A stretch of DNA of 64,000 bases from Mesostigma viride (GCA_009746045.1 RPFO01000253.1:2120888-2184887); one strand, 5' to 3'. Shown: positions 41,501 through 51,828, numbered from the stretch's first letter. Notes: generated by a model from the letters alone, not told the origin. Translations and numbers: made by a program.

Positions 41501-42942
41501 CAAGCTGTCCCTTTTCGCGTGCACGTCGTTGGAGAGCGCGAGCGGGTCGACGACGACGAGATCGGCGTCGTTCGACTACTGTACGACGTCACCACGGGGA
41601 GCGAGCGGCAAGAAGAGGTCAGGACATTCCTACTACAACACGTCGCGGAAGACAGGCCGACGCGCGTCAGCGTGTTGAGCCCACTGCACGAGCTCGCTCA
41701 GTACCCGATCCTCTTTCCGGACGGGTTGGAGGAACAGGCGTGGAGCCCGGAACGAGGAACGACGGTGAGTCGATGGGCTCGCGGGGGCATCTTGCGAGCC
41801 GGATTTCAGACGCAGATGGGACGGCTGTCGCAGGCCTTCGCCTGCGAGAACTTTACCAGGGTGGACGATGCCCACATCGATTTCGAGAGACGGAGGACGC
41901 ACGGTGCAGCTGGCGAGACGTATTTGTCGCATTCGTTCGTCGGCGGCCCAGCCTGGTATCGCGCGCATCTGGACGATCGTTGGGCGTCTGCAGCGGTAGC
42001 ACCGGCGGCGGACGGCCGCACTTCTTCATCACGCTGACCGCGAACCCGAACTGGCCGGAGATCAGGGCAGAACTCCTCGAGGGCATGACCGCGGCAGACC
42101 GGTTCGACATGGTGTGCCGAATCTTCAATGCCCGACTGCGACGAGTCAGGCCGATATTGCGACAGGTCTTCTGCGGGAACCAGGAGCCGGACACGTGGAT
42201 CGAGGTGATCCAGTTCCAACACGGCGGGCTGCCGCACGTACACATCGTGTTCTCGCGCTCGAGCGACCCGGCGACGCCGCCGCTCACATACGCCGAGATC
42301 GACCGACTCATAACGGCCGAGGCGCCCGACGATCCGGAACTGCGCGAACTGATGCGCCGCTACCAGGTGCACCACCACTCGGACCGATGCCTGGGCCAGA
42401 CGGGGACGTGCGTGTGGGGGTACCCGATGCCGATTGCGCCGCAGACGACGGTGAACGAGAACGGGCGAGTCGTGTACCGTCGTCGACGCCCCGAGTACGC
42501 CCTGCTCGTGCCCACGCAGCTCGTCATATTGAGAGCGCGGGGCGGCCACGTCTGCGCCGAGGTGCTCGGGTCGATAGGCGTCTACGAGTACCTGCTCGAG
42601 TACCTGCTACCCTCGGGGCGCATCGACGACACGGTCCTGATGAGTCTCGGCATCAACCCGAGCGACCACGGGCTCCTGTTCGCGATGAGCCGACGCATCG
42701 GCAGCATGCAGGGGTGCTGGCGAATCCTGGGAGGGCATACGTTCCCGCTCGTCACGATACAGCCGTCCGTCTTGCGGCTGTCGTTCCTGGTCCCGATGGA
42801 GCAGGGCGAGGCGAGGCGCGTCGACGACGACGAGTACTGGTCGACGCGAGGCGCGATCGAGCACGACGCCGTTTTCGCGAGAGATAAAAATTATGTTGCT
42901 TACCGATCATCGACCATGCCAAAGAGAGAAAATCGTTCTTGA
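38594..42942 (+). pseudogene. Helitron Rep-like gene, spliced, no helicase
   Basis: Exons 38594-38754, 38968-39075, 39241-39297 and 40774 onward join in phase 2 each time, each junction making Arg from AG plus one base. The first three code Arg/Gln/His-rich sequence like Helitron N-termini. The large exon has a Cys cluster (PCTHCGIRL...CCGRGRH), then FFITLTANPNWPEI and the HUH nickase motif GGLPHVHIVF (about 42230) and a YEYLLEYL segment that could supply tyrosines. A TAG at 41129 and a one-base shift near 42000 break the frame. No helicase follows 42942. Confidence 0.75.
39325..40673 (+). repeat. 676-bp tandem duplication inside a Helitron intron
   Basis: Copy 1 39325-40000 and copy 2 40001-40673 start AAGATGGATTGTTTTGGC and are near-identical. 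Both contain repeated GCGGAAGCTATGGC(A/G)AAATT phrases. Confidence 0.88.
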
Positions 42943-43386
42943 ACTCTAGCACTGGTCCGCGAAATAAAATCCAGTACAGGACAAAACGATCGTCTCAAAC
43001 TGATACACAACTCAAAGGCTCAAGAAACACAGACTCCGAAGCCGCAACGACTGAGAAACACAGGAAAACAACACCGCCACTACTCAGCGATGCATCAGCT
43101 ATCCCCACTCACCGCAACACACGCTCCATACAGATGCACCCGGCCTTGACGACATTTCTTTCTCTCATTTATTCAGAAGATTCCGTATCTACAAGTTGTC
43201 AACTCATCCTTGACTTCTTTTGCTTCTATCGATTTACGGTTACTTGAAAAACCAAACTGAGCGCAATCTCGACCGAAATCTTCCGTATCGCAATCACAAA
43301 GCAAAAACTCCCAGAAGCTCTCAATCAATTTTCCCAGTTCAACGCATCGAAACTCCGTCGACTACGGCTTCTTTACGGCTTCTTTT
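42943..43386 (+). other. 3' non-coding part of the Helitron-like element
   Basis: AT-rich, no gene recognised. Lies between the Rep frame and the terminal hairpin. Confidence 0.5.
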
Positions 43387-43427
43387 GGGGGGGGATGCGA
43401 AGCATCCCCCCCCCCTTAAGCTTGTAC
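43387..43427 (+). other. Candidate Helitron 3' end hairpin
   Basis: A stem of eight G plus ATGC pairs with GCAT plus C8-10 around a GAA loop, followed by TTAAGCTTGTA. The loop and the trailing CTTGTA resemble the 3' ends of 26515-27400 and 53001-53922. Confidence 0.55.
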
Positions 43428-43537
43428 CATGTTAATTACGCCGGCAGAAGGGGAATTCATAAGGTGGGGCGCCTACAGTGCCACGTGTACTGATGTACGG
43501 TTATTGTGGATGCGACAGCCCACCGACCAACACAGCA

Positions 43538-43960
43538 AGGTGGGCCACCTGTTCCACGTACTCAGATTTTGGAAGAGCCAGTCCCACCAACGCAGCAACT
43601 CAACGCAGCAAGGTGGGGCACCTGTTCCACGTACTCAGATTTTGGATGGGACTGTTCCACCTACGCAGCAAGGTGGGGCACCTGTTCCTCGTACTCAGAT
43701 TTTGGATGGGACTGTTCCACATACGCAGCAAGGTGGGCCACATGTTCCACGTACTCGGATTTTGGATGGGACTGTCCCACCTACGCGGCAAGGTGGGGCA
43801 CCTGTTCCACGTACTCAGATTGTGGTTGAGACCGTCCCACAGGCGCATACAGCCCACTTCCACGGCTACGTGGTAAGCGAACCGTCCCACTTTCACGGCT
43901 AAGTGGTACGCGAACCGTCCCACTTTCACGGCTACGTAGTACGCAAACGTCCCACTTCCA
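43538..43960. repeat. Minisatellites with GGTGGGGCACCTGTTCC units
   Basis: A ~63-bp unit (CGCAGCAAGGTGGGGCACC..., ATTTTGGATGGGACTG...) repeats four to five times to about 43830. A ~34-bp unit with GAACCGTCCCACTTTCACGG then repeats three times. It shares the GTGGGAC word with the arrays at 34950 and 48875. Confidence 0.88.
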
Positions 43961-44239
43961 CGTGGTGTGGGACTGCCCAAGTACCCGTGAGGCGGTGTAC
44001 TGTACTGTGTACATATACACACAAGTGGTCACATATCACTACCAAGACCTATATTTCACTACACCGCACATACGTATTGTATATAATTCGACGTGGCTTT
44101 ATTATCAAGTATCGTTAACTGCATAAATACTTGCACTACGTGAGCAGCTAGCGGTACAATATAGCTTGTTTTTCTTCTTGAAACAATGGATTAAAGCGCT
44201 TCATCATGGTTCAGAGGCAGATTCGGAGGCTGCTTATGA

Positions 44240-44707
44240 GGCAGCTTCCGGGGCCTCTACACCGGTGACGTCCAGCCCAGCGTTGATGTTGATGATGAGT
44301 TGAACTCCACCCCAGACCTAGCGTCCTCTACAAATGATGAGGACATAAGTACCAAGGCATCGCCTTCAGGTCTTACAGTGATCCAGGAAGAACAACCAGC
44401 TTCTGCATCCTTGGCTTCTGAGACTCACAACCGGCAAGGGAATGAAGCGGAGGCCGTTTTGGCAAGAACAGATTCCGGGGGGTCTTCAGATTCCGGGGAT
44501 TCGGAGAAGTTTTGGAAGCTGGTGCGCACCCAGAAAGGCATTCTCTTACCGACCAAGAAGCCGGAGCAGTTTCTACACGTCGCAGCTGGTTCAAGCTCTG
44601 AGCCCAGCGATTCAAGTTCTGAGGATAATGAAGGGAATTCCAGTGACGAAGAGTGGTCCGTGGACGTCAGCTCTGGTCAACCCGATGTCGGTTCTTTGCA
44701 AATATGA
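44240..44707 (+). CDS. Acidic Ser-rich open frame of unknown function
   Basis: An open frame of about 155 codons without an ATG, ending TGA. Rich in Ser, Asp and Glu (DSGGSSDSGDSE, EDNEGNSSDEEW). This is like the disordered acidic N-terminus of some transposases, including piggyBac, but no domain confirms it. It could be an exon of a larger gene or chance. Confidence 0.25.
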   Translation, partial: GSFRGLYTGDVQPSVDVDDELNSTPDLASSTNDEDISTKASPSGLTVIQEEQPASASLASETHNRQGNEAEAVLARTDSGGSSDSGDSEKFWKLVRTQKGILLPTKKPEQFLHVAAGSSSEPSDSSSEDNEGNSSDEEWSVDVSSGQPDVGSLQI

Positions 44708-45509
44708 CTGAACACAGGTGCGTGATTCAGAATCCTTCCAATCACGAATCCCGTTGCTGGGTTCCCCATGATGGCCATTGTGCTGATGCTTAAAGGGTTT
44801 TCGCATGAGTAAATGTGAGGCCATGTGCATTATAACCGCGTTGTTCAGTTTGGGGTAATTCCAAGTGTGGGCACAAAGTTTGCGCATTCATTCATTGTGT
44901 TCATGTAGTTCTGTTTTGTGCAACCATGCACTACATGCAGGCTGCAGGCTAGGCGTATTGTGTTGATGGACAGTTTTTTGCAAGCACGATCGAATGCGAG
45001 GCCTTGTGAATTTTAATGCCTGCGTGGACGTCATAGGCAATCATGCATACATGGGTGTGTGCATAATAAAAATGCTGTCAATTTTCACAACCATACACGT
45101 GCAGGCACACACATGGCCGTGTGGATGATGTGAAATTTTTTGCCACCATGTATATGCATGGCCATGAGGTGCGGCATGGTTATTCATGATTCCTTACTTG
45201 AAAATCTGGCACCCTTTTTACACCATTACAACAACCATGGATGCATTCTCTTGCCCACATCTTGCTAGCACGGTAATTGTTTGAGTCAATCTTTTATGAT
45301 CCTAATCCAAAGCTTCCGAGTTATGACGTGGTTGTAGATGTGCATCACTTGGATTATGGCGATTGCAGACCCAGTCATCAAGTTTCGCACGTACGAGCGC
45401 TTGGCTGACCTGGAGCCTGTTGTCTTGTACATGATTGCCCGAATTCTCCCGATTTCTGGCCTGCGCAGGTTGTCTCCTTGATGATGGCGGTGGCGACTGC
45501 ACCACGATG
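44708..45509. other. Intron 3 segment without recognised features
   Basis: AT-rich with scattered TGCATG words. No gene. Confidence 0.4.
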
Positions 45510-47430
45510 TCATTTAAGATCACTCAGCTCCCAAGAAGACCAGCATTTGATTGAATACAATAAGTGGAGCCCTGCCACAAATGCAGCAGTTAACAGTGGC
45601 CTTAAGGTTTCTCAATCCGCACGCGGAAGCAAGAAGCCTCCAGGGTGGGAGGGAGGGGAAAGAAACAATTGCGGATCATTGCCTGCCTAGCTTGCTTAAG
45701 GCATGGCCCGCCGACACACAAGCTGACATCATCCTAAATTAATTAACACCGGCATGCGTCACACACCGGCCTGAACAGTGCTGAAAACGCCACTACAAAC
45801 AGCGTGGCCACGCACCCCCAGGCTAGTGCGTTAACCGTACAGGTAGTTGTACAAGGTTCCCAAGACTGACAACCATAAAACGCGCCCATCGACCCCTTGG
45901 GCCGGTCCGAATCCACTATACAATAATTAATCACGACTCACTAAATAACCCAAATCAGCCAAAGATTCGGTAAGCAACCAGCCGACCCTACAGGTCCCCA
46001 CCTAACCTCAGCTGGTGCAACCAAACACGAATCTTTGCAAGTGAAGTCGTATAAAACCTACAATTAATTTTCTCGGACCGCTAATTAATAGCCACCGACC
46101 CTTATAAACAACCGGGCCATCCAAGGAAAATTCGGGCGAGCAGGAAACCCTTTGTACAGATCGAATTTAGTCAGCCCATGTCGCAGACAGCCTTCCACAT
46201 CCAGGCCAAGGCATGGCGGCCTTATCTTTCCCGCATGCGTTAATTAAACTATATTCAGAGAAAACCGATTAAGATCACTCAGCTCCCAAGAAGACCAGCA
46301 TTTGATTGAATACAATAAGTGGAGCCCTGCCACAAATGCAGCAGTTAACAGTGGCCTTAAGGTTTCTCAATCCGCACGCGGAAGCAAGAAGCCTCCACCC
46401 AATTACCCCCCCTGGCGCCAACCCCATTGCGCCGATTAAACTCATGACCACCGTGCGCGAAAGAGCGTGTCGCAACATCTTAAATGGCGACTCAGCCCGC
46501 GCTAGGCTATATTAACCCCCGCAGGGGCCCGCTGGTTACAATGCGACACAAGCCGGTGACCACCCCAAAAGCAAGCCCTCAAAAAGAGCCAGCATTTCGC
46601 AATTCCGGAACCGTCCAAAAAGGAAAGAGGTTTTACGACACCATAATAGACTGAGCCGCGCAGCAGGTGCTGAGACGAAAAGGAACGACAAAGGTCTGGC
46701 GTAGCCTCGCCTCCCTGAGACGCCCTCCCCAACTCGAGTCTCGCAATAGGGAAATTTCTAGCTTCGGAGCGCAACTCTCGCGCGGCTCCTATTGTCCCCA
46801 GTTGTTTCTTTCACAATGGAAAGAAACAATTGCGGATCATTGCCTGCCTAGCTTGCTTAAGGCATGGCCCGCCGACACACAAGCTGACATCATCCTAAAT
46901 TAATTAACACCGGCATGCGTCACACACCGGCCTGAACAGTGCTGAAAACGCCACTACAAACAGCGTGGCCACGCACCCCCAGGCTAGTGCGTTAACCGTA
47001 CAGGTAGTTGTACAAGGTTCCCAAGACTGACAACCATAAAACGCGCCCATCGACCCCTTGGGCCGGTCCGAATCCACTATACAATAATTAATCACGACTC
47101 ACTAAATAACCCAAATCAGCCAAAGATTCGGTAAGCAACCAGCCGACCCTACAGGTCCCCACCTAACCTCAGCTGGTGCAACCAAACACGAATCTTTGCA
47201 AGTGAAGTCGTATAAAACCTACAATTAATTTTCTCGGACCGCTAATTAATAGCCACCGACCCTTATAAACAACCGGGTCATCCAAGGAAAATTCGGGCGA
47301 GCAGGAAACCCTTTGTACAGATCGAATTTAGTCAGCCCATGTCGCAGACAGCCTTCCACATCCAGGCCAAGGCATGGCGGCCTTATCTTTCCCGCATGCG
47401 TTAATTAAACTATATTCAGAGAAAACCGAT
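45510..47430. repeat. Partly duplicated block, order A-B-A-C-B
   Basis: A (~128 bp, starting TTAAGATCACTCAGC) lies at about 45515-45645 and 46270-46400. B (~612 bp) lies at 45658-46269 and 46819-47430, nearly identical. C (46401-46818) is present only in the second copy. A hairpin of TTGTTTCTTT and AAAGAAACAA marks the C/B junction. Either a tandem duplication with C added or deleted, or LTR-like B copies; no target duplication supports the latter. Confidence 0.8.
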
Positions 47431-47464
47431 TCTTATCGTGGTGTTGTTATGTTGTTGTTATATG

Positions 47465-47511
47465 GTGGGGGTGGGGGTGGGGGTGGGGGTGGGGGTGGGG
47501 GTGGGGGTGGG
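47465..47511. repeat. (GGGGGT)n microsatellite
   Basis: About eight units. The target for the element that starts at 47512. Confidence 0.92.
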
Positions 47512-48464
47512 AGTTATTATAAATAGTGACGGAACCTTTTTGCCACTTGGCAATTAGGTCCGTCACTATTTATCCGGCGAAAACCACTCGCCGGTATCTA
47601 TTCCGCGTTAAGTTCACGTACGGAACGTGGCGCGGAATTGATACCGGCGAGTGGTTTTCGCCGGATAAATAGTGACGGACCTAATTGCCAAGTGGCAAAA
47701 AGGTTCCGTCACTATTTATAATAACTAAAACGTCGTAGTGTGGGGGTCGATATCTATCATACCGCTGATGCCTACTGCAGTACCGAATCTCGCCTTAACG
47801 ATATTCCAACCGGGCATATTTTCCCTTCTGGCACTTTCGTTTGGCCTTCTGGTATCAATTCCTTCCGGTATTCGGAAATACCCGTGTCACCACAGGGATT
47901 CGAACCCCCGACTTACGAGGTCTTAGTTATTATAAATAGTGACGGAACCTTTTTGCCACTTGGCAATTAGGTCCGTCACTATTTATCCGGCGAAAACCAC
48001 TCGCCGGTATCAATTCCGCGCCACGTTCCGGCCGAATTAACTTGGGTGCTCGGAAGTGGTTATTCCGGGCAAAATAGTGTTCCGGCCCGATTTGCCTCAG
48101 TGGGCAAAAGGTTCCGGCACTGTTTAACCTAACTAAAACCTGTGCAACTTGGAGGTCAGGGGTTCGGATCCGGACAGCTCCGGCGCATTTAGTGGTGCGT
48201 GCTCAGTGGCCTAGGCGGATGTCTCATATTCAACCCACCCTCCACGAGGCCAGGTTTTAGTTAGGTTAAACAGTGCCGGAACCTTTTGCCCACTGAGGCA
48301 AATCGGGCCGGAACACTATTTTGCCCGGAATAACCACTTCCGAGCACCCAAGTTAATTCGGCCGAATTAACTTGGGTGCTCGGAAGTGGTTATTCCGGGC
48401 AAAATAGTGTTCCGGCCCGATTTGCCTCAGTGGGCAAAAGGTTCCGGCACTGTTTAACCTAACT
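47512..48464. mobile_element. Chimeric compound palindromic element (two families fused)
   Basis: Order: family-1 H (47512-47726), family-1 spacer (47727-47924), a hybrid H of family-1 half (47925-48030) and family-2 half (48031-48134), family-2 spacer (48135-48258), family-2 H (48259-48464). Ends AGTTATTATAAAT and TTAACCTAACT, with GTGGG on both sides (47507-47511, 48465-48469), though this lies in a G/T repeat. Both spacers have their tRNA-like end next to the central hybrid palindrome, as at 12369-13409. The switch occurs at the palindrome tip, where ACGTTCCG meets GCCGAATTAA. Confidence 0.87.
48092..48171 (+). promoter_or_regulatory. tRNA-like A and B boxes in family-2 element
   Basis: TTGCCTCAGTGGG (48092-48104) resembles an A box; GGTTCGGATCC (48161-48171) fits a B box. 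A TTTT run in the outer palindrome arm (about 48283) could terminate. Confidence 0.5.
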
Positions 48465-48465
48465 G

Positions 48466-48560
48466 TGGGGGTGGGGGGTGGGAAGTGGGGTGAAGTGGGG
48501 TGAAGTGGGGTGAAGTGGGGTGAAGTGGGGTGAAGTGGGGTGAAGTGGGGTGGGGGTGGG
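48466..48560. repeat. (GTGGGGTGAA)n tandem repeat
   Basis: A 10-bp unit repeated about seven times, in G-rich flanks. Confidence 0.92.
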
Positions 48561-48874
48561 GGGTTCTAACCCCACCCCCATGCACCATATTCTGATCAGG
48601 CACTCCGCAAAGGTGAAAACCGTTTGCGTTCAGGGCCATGCACCATATAACAATAACAATGTTGTCATACAAATCTGCAAGAACTACCATATTTGCACTT
48701 GATTGATTTAATTTCCAGCGTATTATCGGTTGCACACAGATCAAGTGTCCCTACGCCATGAGCAAACGTGCAGAATAGGTAGCATGCCCCATAGGAGTAA
48801 TAGGGACATGTATGTATAACATATGTAGGAGTATGACACATAGAGCCCATATGTGCGTAGCCACTACATTCAGG

Positions 48875-49105
48875 AAGGTGGGACACATAGAAACATACAG
48901 TTAGGTGGGACACAGCTTCAAGTTCGGGTAGGTGAGACAGGCCTGTATCACAAATGCCGGTAGGTGGGACACCATGTTTTTCCAAATTCAACAAGGTGGG
49001 ACATAATTTCAGTTAGGTGGGACACCTGAACATGTCCCGCTTTGCTGAATTTGTCCCACCTACCGGAGTTGGAACACTGTCCCACCTACGTGAGCTGCCC
49101 CTGTA
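48875..49105. repeat. GTGGGACA array, right side of intron 3 insertions
   Basis: Motifs GGTGGGACA and TGTCCCACC at 20-35 bp spacing. The last 27 bp (49079-49105) are the exact reverse complement of 34950-34976. Confidence 0.65.
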
Positions 49106-49622
49106 CGACGGCCCTATTGCAGCTCCTCGCATGGTGGGGTACGTATATTTAAGGGCCACATGCCCAACAGCCCATGTATTTAGAACCATACAGCAGGCTG
49201 CTGCCTTGTTTGTACATCATGATTCGATCCTTATTATTCTTAAGATGGGTCTTCTTATGTAGAGGGCTGTGCTGCATCATGGCCGGCGTGCCCGCCCCAC
49301 GGCTTCACAAGCTAGGAAACCCGGCCCTTCCCGGCCCATCCAAAGCACCCGCTGGGAAACCCCCCATGCGGCAACATGTGAATCTGACCTTACTATGTAG
49401 ACGTCCACTGATTGAGCTTATTGATGGCGTGCCGCGTGGCCCTTTGCCGTCGCTACTCAAGGAGGCAGGCTGCCTTCGTAGTTTTTGGCTTGGTGGTGTC
49501 TGGGATACTCTTGATGAATCGAGCTCAAAATCTGACATCCGCCCAATGCCGCATTTCTGCATCCTCGCATCATACATTTGCTGCGACGGTGATCTACGAA
49601 TGCCCCCACTCGATCCCTGCAG
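49106..49622 (+). other. Right end of intron 3
   Basis: No gene. Ends with the acceptor CCCTGCAG. Confidence 0.6.
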
Positions 49623-49739
49623 GTGGTGGGCGCGGTCTGCCACGGCCCCTGCGACCTCGTCAACGCCAAGAACGAGAAAGGGGAGCCGCTGGTCAAGGGC
49701 AAGAACGTGACGGGGTTCAGCAACCAGGAAGAGGAGCAG
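49623..49739 (+). CDS. DJ-1-like exon 4 with the Cys-His elbow
   Basis: 39 codons, phase 0 at both ends. VVGAVCHGPCDLVNA carries the nucleophilic Cys and following His. KGKNVTGFSNQEEEQ matches the family G-K-x-V-T-x-F-x-x-x-E-E segment. Donor GTGATG. The exon end and donor are repeated downstream. Confidence 0.93.
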
Positions 49740-49955
49740 GTGATGTGTATAGAGGAAGAGGGAAAGAACATGATGGGGTTCAGCAACCAGGAAGAGGAGC
49801 AGGTGACGTGTATACAGGAAGAGGGCAATCTTGAACGTGACGGGGTTCAGCAACCAGGAAGAGGAGGAGCAGGTGACGTGTATACAGGAAGAGGACAATC
49901 TTGAACGTGACGGGGTTCAGCAACCAGGAAGAGGAGCAGGTGACGTGTATAAACA
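49704..49955 (+). repeat. Minisatellite made of the exon 4 end plus its donor
   Basis: Four copies starting at 49704, 49767, 49834 and 49904 (period 63-70). Each has TTCAGCAACCAGGAAGAGG...CAG followed by GTGA(T/C)GTGTAT. The first is the true exon end. Confidence 0.92.
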
Positions 49956-50189
49956 GACACAGAAGGCATCTATTGGCGTCTCAGTATTGATGAATACTTG
50001 CTTCATACCAATAATATAATGAAATCAAAATATTGGAAAGCAAGCCTTGGTCGCATTTTTGGAAAGCAAATATATTGCTTCCATGTTAGCAAATATATTG
50101 CTCTTGTGGGGCCAGTGGCTCAGGTCTAAATGACCTAACTTCTGAATCCTCGTAGCTCCTTGTTGATCTGTGTATTGCTTAAATTGCAG

Positions 50190-50405
50190 GTGGGCCTCCA
50201 GGACAAGGTCCCCTTCCTCCTGGAGACAAAACTCAGGCAGCTGGGTGGCAAGTACGCGTGCGCATCTGCGTGGGAGTCCCACGCGGTGGCCGATGGGACT
50301 CTGGTCACAGGGCAGAATCCCGCGTCATCCAAAAGGGTGGCGATCCTTATACTGTCTACTTGCAAGGCAGAAAAGCGTGGTGACAACGTGCACGGTGACC
50401 AATAA
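50190..50405 (+). CDS. DJ-1-like exon 5 and stop
   Basis: 71 codons and TAA. It follows the acceptor AAATTGCAG. It reads VGLQDKVPFLLETKLRQLGG then DGTLVTGQNPASSKRVA, the C-terminal signature of Hsp31-type members. The last 15 residues (TCKAEKRGDNVHGDQ) are not conserved in the family as I know it. Confidence 0.93.
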   Translation: MGLQDKVPFLLETKLRQLGGKYACASAWESHAVADGTLVTGQNPASSKRVAILILSTCKAEKRGDNVHGDQ

Positions 50406-51159
50406 TTATGCTGTTTTGATTTACTGCCCATGTGGGCAGCTCGTCGATTACTCTGGCAAGAACTCTGTATCTGTGGTCATCGCCAGGTGGCTAGACTGTT
50501 CCGAAATCCGAACCGTACATGGGGCAGGCGCACTTAGCCAGGGAAACGTGAAAGAACCGCCCGTCGATATTGTCCCTCTGACATCATGGTGTACATAACA
50601 AGTTTCTAATCTTGTAACTGAAAAACACTGTATGTGCTGCTAGCGATGATCAAATCACTGAGGTATAACAAAATATCAACATGATACAACCAGCGCAGGC
50701 CGGAAATCTAGAGAACCACGGCTAGCTCAAGCCTGCTAGCTGATATCTTATCCACGTCCGTTTCTCGAGTCGTTACTCGTGCAGGATCGATATATGACGG
50801 AAATGCAACCTTGGAGGTGGAAATGGGTAGCCGTGTAGTGGGAGGCCGGCGGCTAACATTCACATAGTGAGACCTACGCGATTTAGCTAGAAATTACGAG
50901 CGTCAGCCGGCAAGTGTACGTGATATCATGCATGCATGCATGTGCGTTTGTTCCTAGCGGTCATGGGATCGTGTCGGTGGATGGTGTCCAACAGCTCACC
51001 ACTATATACCAATGGCTGGGCCAGTACGTTGCACTTCGCAAGATAATGCCTACAAACCAACCTAATAACTATTTACTGTCCATTAAATTGAATGCACATT
51101 CCCACCCTTGCAGGAAGTAGCTTAGAATGTATGATAGGCCATATGCCCCTTCTCTGGGC
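50406..51159 (+). other. 3' flank of the DJ-1-like gene
   Basis: A TGTAA word at 50613-50617 could be the polyadenylation signal if this is a chlorophyte; it is short enough to occur by chance. Nothing else recognised. Confidence 0.35.
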
Positions 51160-51269
51160 TATGTGCTACATATACTCCCAACGGAGTTATGTTCCTAATT
51201 AATTAATTAAATTAAATTAAATTAAATTATTATGTACATGACTCCATTGGGAGATCATGTAGCACATAT
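51160..51269. repeat. Imperfect inverted repeat with TTAA-rich loop
   Basis: Arms of about 33 bp (51160-51192, 51236-51269; word ATGTGCTACAT) around an (AATTA)n loop. A small MITE-like foldback. Confidence 0.7.
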
Positions 51270-51790
51270 TCCCTTGCTGGATGGATGGAGGTGGGCGAAG
51301 CCGCGAAACCGAACTAAGCTAACTCTAAGCTATCAAATCTAATCTAGAAAACCCTAGCTACTCTACTCAGCAAAGCGCCCCTTCCTCTTGGGGGGGGGGG
51401 GGGCCGGCTTGCCCACAGGGGCTGGCGTGTGAGCCTGGACAATCGTCTGCCACTTCTTCTTGTCCTGCATAGCAGTCCAAGCAAGAGAGAGGGAGTGAAT
51501 GCGGTGTTCAAACTGAGCTGCCAGGGACCACTAGGTCAGCCAGCAACATCTGTGTGTAGTTCATGGCAGGTTTACCGGCCAGCTTTCTAGGAATGTCCTT
51601 GGGGCCAGGCCGGCCAGGGCAGGATATGCCGCCCTGGTTGGCCAAGCCGCTGGGGGCCGGCCAGACCAAGGGACCGGGCAGACTGTGTCTACCTGACTGC
51701 TGGTGCGACTGTGCGAGCAAGATGTCCTACGAATGCCATCCTACGCTCAGTGCCTAATCAGTCTCGTCCGAAATGCGAGGCATACCCTGA
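51270..51790. other. Stretch without recognised gene
   Basis: A G12 run lies at 51391-51402. A segment at 51628-51672 (GCCGCCCTGGTTGGCC...) recurs at about 57312-57353. Confidence 0.45.
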
Positions 51791-51828
51791 TTAATTAATT
51801 AATTAATTATAATTAATTAATTTATTTA
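51791..51828. repeat. (TTAA)n-type tract, possible LINE tail
   Basis: ATTA units. It lies just beyond the 3' side of the minus-strand LINE remnant, where some LINEs have short-unit tails. Confidence 0.5.

Larger units (their letters stand above)
3578..50405 (+). pseudogene. DJ-1/PfpI (Hsp31-like) gene in five exons, split by transposons
   Basis: Segments 3578-3671 + 16260-16270, 19874-19966 + 33594-33608, 33981-34142, 49623-49739 and 50190-50405 give 35, 36, 54, 39 and 71 codons plus a TAA, about 235 residues, the usual length for Hsp31-like members. All four introns are phase 0 with GT-AG ends. The conserved acidic residue lies in exon 1 (WSEE), the FLAGGHG turn in exon 3, the Cys-His elbow AVCHGP in exon 4 and the TGQNPAS signature in exon 5. 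Family members act as glyoxalase III, deglycase-like or redox chaperone proteins; which applies here is unknown. Two LTR elements sit inside exons 1 and 2, so this allele is probably dead unless they are spliced out. The exons keep frame and conserved residues, so loss would be recent. Confidence 0.88.

Noticed and set aside
43538-43960. CRISPR-like array
   Set aside because: Units are contiguous minisatellites without unique spacers, in a eukaryotic context.
45658-47430. LTR retrotransposon with B copies as LTRs
   Set aside because: No flanking duplication, no primer site or polypurine tract in the right places, and block A also repeats outside.
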